Assembly (NCBI GenBank): GCA_965226285.1
Contig: CBDDCQ010000006.1
Span: forward strand, 62,001 to 126,000
DNA from: CBDDCQ01 sp965226285
GTDB lineage: Bacteria; Bacteroidota; Bacteroidia; Flavobacteriales; Ichthyobacteriaceae
Reading direction: 5' to 3'
Length of the DNA stretch: 64,000 nt
Shown here piece by piece: positions 62,579 through 64,000 of this stretch (position 1 is the stretch's first letter; each line of letters opens with the position of its first letter). Made by a program: the position numbers and the translations under genes. The notes below the pieces were generated by a model. It had not been told where the DNA came from, made no database searches, and worked only from the letters and a program-made list of their open reading frames with translations.

Positions 62579-62872
62579 GCTTAACAATGATCATTTTCTT
62601 TTTGTATTGGTAATTCATAAGGCGAATATACAAATTTTTTTCTTCTAATCATACTGTTATTCAGATTTTTTTAGGTGGTAGTAAATTTAACCTCCCCTTT
62701 AAATTCCCCTCCTTAAAAGGAGGGGTTAGGGGTGGTGTAAACCTACTTCATCTTACTTTACAAAGCCCCACTGTCTGCCGACAGGCAGGCTATTCCATTT
62801 ATAAATACATTTTGCATTTACAAAAAAATCATCATCACCTAAAGTTCAGTGCTATATTATTGAATTGTAAGG
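62579..62872 (-). pseudogene. truncated end of a C10 peptidase, copy 2, plus REP element
   Basis: Repeats the layout at 61747-62046: a C10-tail remnant (about 62579-62635), the same palindrome (62695-62730) and a GCCTGCC-type hairpin (62770-62790). It is most of the spacer between the two lipoprotein copies. Confidence 0.7.
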
Positions 62873-63400
62873 TTACAGGTTTAATACAAAAGCTACACCA
62901 TATATATTTCCGATTACTTTTACAAAACTATCTATAGGAGTTACTACCACTTTACTGGTAAATAACTTTTCAACGGTGTAATATTCATCATGTTTATGAG
63001 ATTTACTCGTTCTTAAAGTTATTTTTTTAGTGAAAAGAATCCTATTATTTTTGTAAACGTTTAATTCAAAAATACGATCTTTGTCTAAAACAGGGTGACT
63101 TATGAAAACGTTCCTATAATCTCTATGGTTTTTAGTATTACTCGAAAATCTCGAAAATAAGATTACTTGTTTAGAACCAATAGTCCTCACGTGTCCTTCT
63201 CCTATATCAGTAGTTATAACGGGTTTAGGGACAATTTTATCAACACATTCTATTTCGAAACGAAAAGCATTTACAGGTGCTGTTTCAAAATTAATCATAA
63301 AGATTAATTTATAATGAACCGGCGCACAAGCACACAGGTCATCATCATTAAGACAAGAATAAAATGATAAAATAATAATTATGTATAATAGTTTTTTCAT
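62873..63400 (-). CDS. small lipoprotein, copy 2 (paralogue pair)
   Basis: A 175-residue lipoprotein (Cys16), paralogue of the one at 62047. It starts five bases after the stop of the C10 peptidase, so this copy is probably translated with it. The differences are mostly near the tip (LCACAPVHY) and in one loop (HKHDEYYTVEK). The close spacing to the peptidase makes a functional link likely. Confidence 0.7.
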   Translation of the reverse strand: MKKLLYIIIILSFYSCLNDDDLCACAPVHYKLIFMINFETAPVNAFRFEIECVDKIVPKPVITTDIGEGHVRTIGSKQVILFSRFSSNTKNHRDYRNVFISHPVLDKDRIFELNVYKNNRILFTKKITLRTSKSHKHDEYYTVEKLFTSKVVVTPIDSFVKVIGNIYGVAFVLNL

Positions 63401-63405
63401 AATGG

Positions 63406-64000
63406 TTAGGGTTTAACCGTTATCATTTCTTTTTTGTATTGGTAATTATCAGAACCATCTCTCCAATAATCGTAGGTACACCAAGCTTTATAACCCCAGC
63501 CCCAATTCATATTGAGAAATTTATGAGTTGTTGATACGGTATAGGTATTGGTAGAAATAACCTTTCCTGTAGATGGATTCACTTTATCTTCTTGAATGAC
63601 TTTAGTAGAAGTAACAATACGATAACCATCAGTTACCCAAGCATGTCCATTATCGTATCTGTATGGCTGCCCAAATATACTCCACAACCAACCTCGATAA
63701 GTTCTTTTTGCATAAGCTGCAAGATAAACGGGTCTTTTTTGTTTTATTTCCTTAAATATGGTACTATATTGGCAATTTATTAAATTTACGGTATAACCTG
63801 TTGATCTAAAATATTTCACCGCCTCATTATTATTTGTACCAGATCCTCCTTGACTATGCGTTCCATAATTCATATTTACCCCTTCTGCTACATCCCAGAA
63901 AAAGTTTGCTAAAGCAATATAATCGAGGTTATCTGATGCTAATATTTTTTTCCAATTGTAATATTTAAGGTTGTTTTTTTGGTGATATGCCATAATCTGT
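63406..64000 (-). CDS. C10 family cysteine peptidase (streptopain type), C-terminal part
   Basis: The reverse frame continues to the right window edge; the visible 198 codons match the C-terminal half of streptopain-like peptidases: QIMAYHQ just after the catalytic-cysteine region (the Cys itself is outside), YGTHSQGGSGTNN, NGHAWVTDGY with the catalytic histidine, and NMNWGWGYKAW. In Bacteroidota these are exported proteases, sometimes made with a prodomain and a separate inhibitor. The product ends in YQYKKEMITVKP, a tail that also survives in the two truncated copies. Confidence 0.85.
   Translation of the reverse strand, partial: QIMAYHQKNNLKYYNWKKILASDNLDYIALANFFWDVAEGVNMNYGTHSQGGSGTNNNEAVKYFRSTGYTVNLINCQYSTIFKEIKQKRPVYLAAYAKRTYRGWLWSIFGQPYRYDNGHAWVTDGYRIVTSTKVIQEDKVNPSTGKVISTNTYTVSTTHKFLNMNWGWGYKAWCTYDYWRDGSDNYQYKKEMITVKP

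Noticed and set aside
1..64000. tRNA or rRNA genes
   Set aside because: I found no cloverleaf with a TTCAA-type T loop and CCA-end stem in the intergenic regions I read; a dedicated tRNA and covariance-model scan would be needed to exclude small RNAs.

Overview
The window is A+T-rich (about 30% G+C by eye) and looks like a chromosomal segment of a Bacteroidota organism, class Flavobacteriia. Pointers are TAnnTTTG promoters with almost no Shine-Dalgarno sequences, a gldJ-murF pair, a type IX secretion sorting domain, mevalonate-pathway kinase and decarboxylase genes, a fused alpha/beta 2-oxoacid dehydrogenase E1, and DUF5686, ClC, C10 and BspA-like proteins. The genus cannot be fixed from sequence alone; a small-genome host-associated flavobacterium is plausible.

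Layout. 1-4.8 kb (minus): argS (cut by the window edge), a small T9SS cargo protein, a CPBP protease and a DUF5686 outer-membrane protein, then an IS30 relic. 5.3-10.3 kb (plus): fused E1, ApbE and an oligopeptide-type binding lipoprotein with overlapping stops and starts. 10.3-11.4 kb: a DUF1643 gene between 32-bp repeats. 11.4-17.7 kb (minus): two methyltransferases, mnmG, ybeY, a MORN-repeat protein and a small membrane protein. This stretch has three parS-like sites and a DnaA-box cluster (16,995-17,287) next to a point where transcription diverges, so it may hold the replication origin. 17.8-27.3 kb: glycosyltransferase, ribF, nfu, gldJ, murF, a CLC-F-like antiporter and uvrD/pcrA.

27.4-35.0 kb is an accessory island bounded by IS30-family sequences. 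It holds small unrelated genes, all on the minus strand, each followed by a hairpin element resembling an integron attC site: a subtilisin with an I9-type inhibitor, a bacteriocin-like remnant with a small membrane partner, lipoproteins, and unknown genes driven by a duplicated promoter cassette. Three IS30 right ends join these hairpins at the same base. This is the strongest candidate for an undescribed mobile cassette system.

35-43 kb returns to housekeeping genes: tag, an alkaline-phosphatase-fold membrane enzyme, an ABC-F protein, mevalonate kinase and decarboxylase, and a TupA-like ATP-grasp protein. 43.1-48.6 kb is a decaying tandem array of PQQ-propeller-like lipoproteins, each intact unit preceded by a conserved 39-41 codon ORF translationally coupled to it; one copy is frameshifted in a C tract and two are mosaics of shuffled fragments. 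49-52.3 kb is a 1036-residue repeat and leucine-rich surface lipoprotein, flanked by 130-bp direct repeats and palindrome-rich DNA. 52.9-59.4 kb has ftsY, a glycosyltransferase, a 2-Cys peroxiredoxin and kbl-tdh (threonine catabolism). 59.4-61.5 kb has a DUF262/DUF1524 (GmrSD-like) defence gene followed by a 28-codon helicase/restriction remnant. The right edge has a C10 (streptopain-type) protease with two tandem copies of a downstream lipoprotein.
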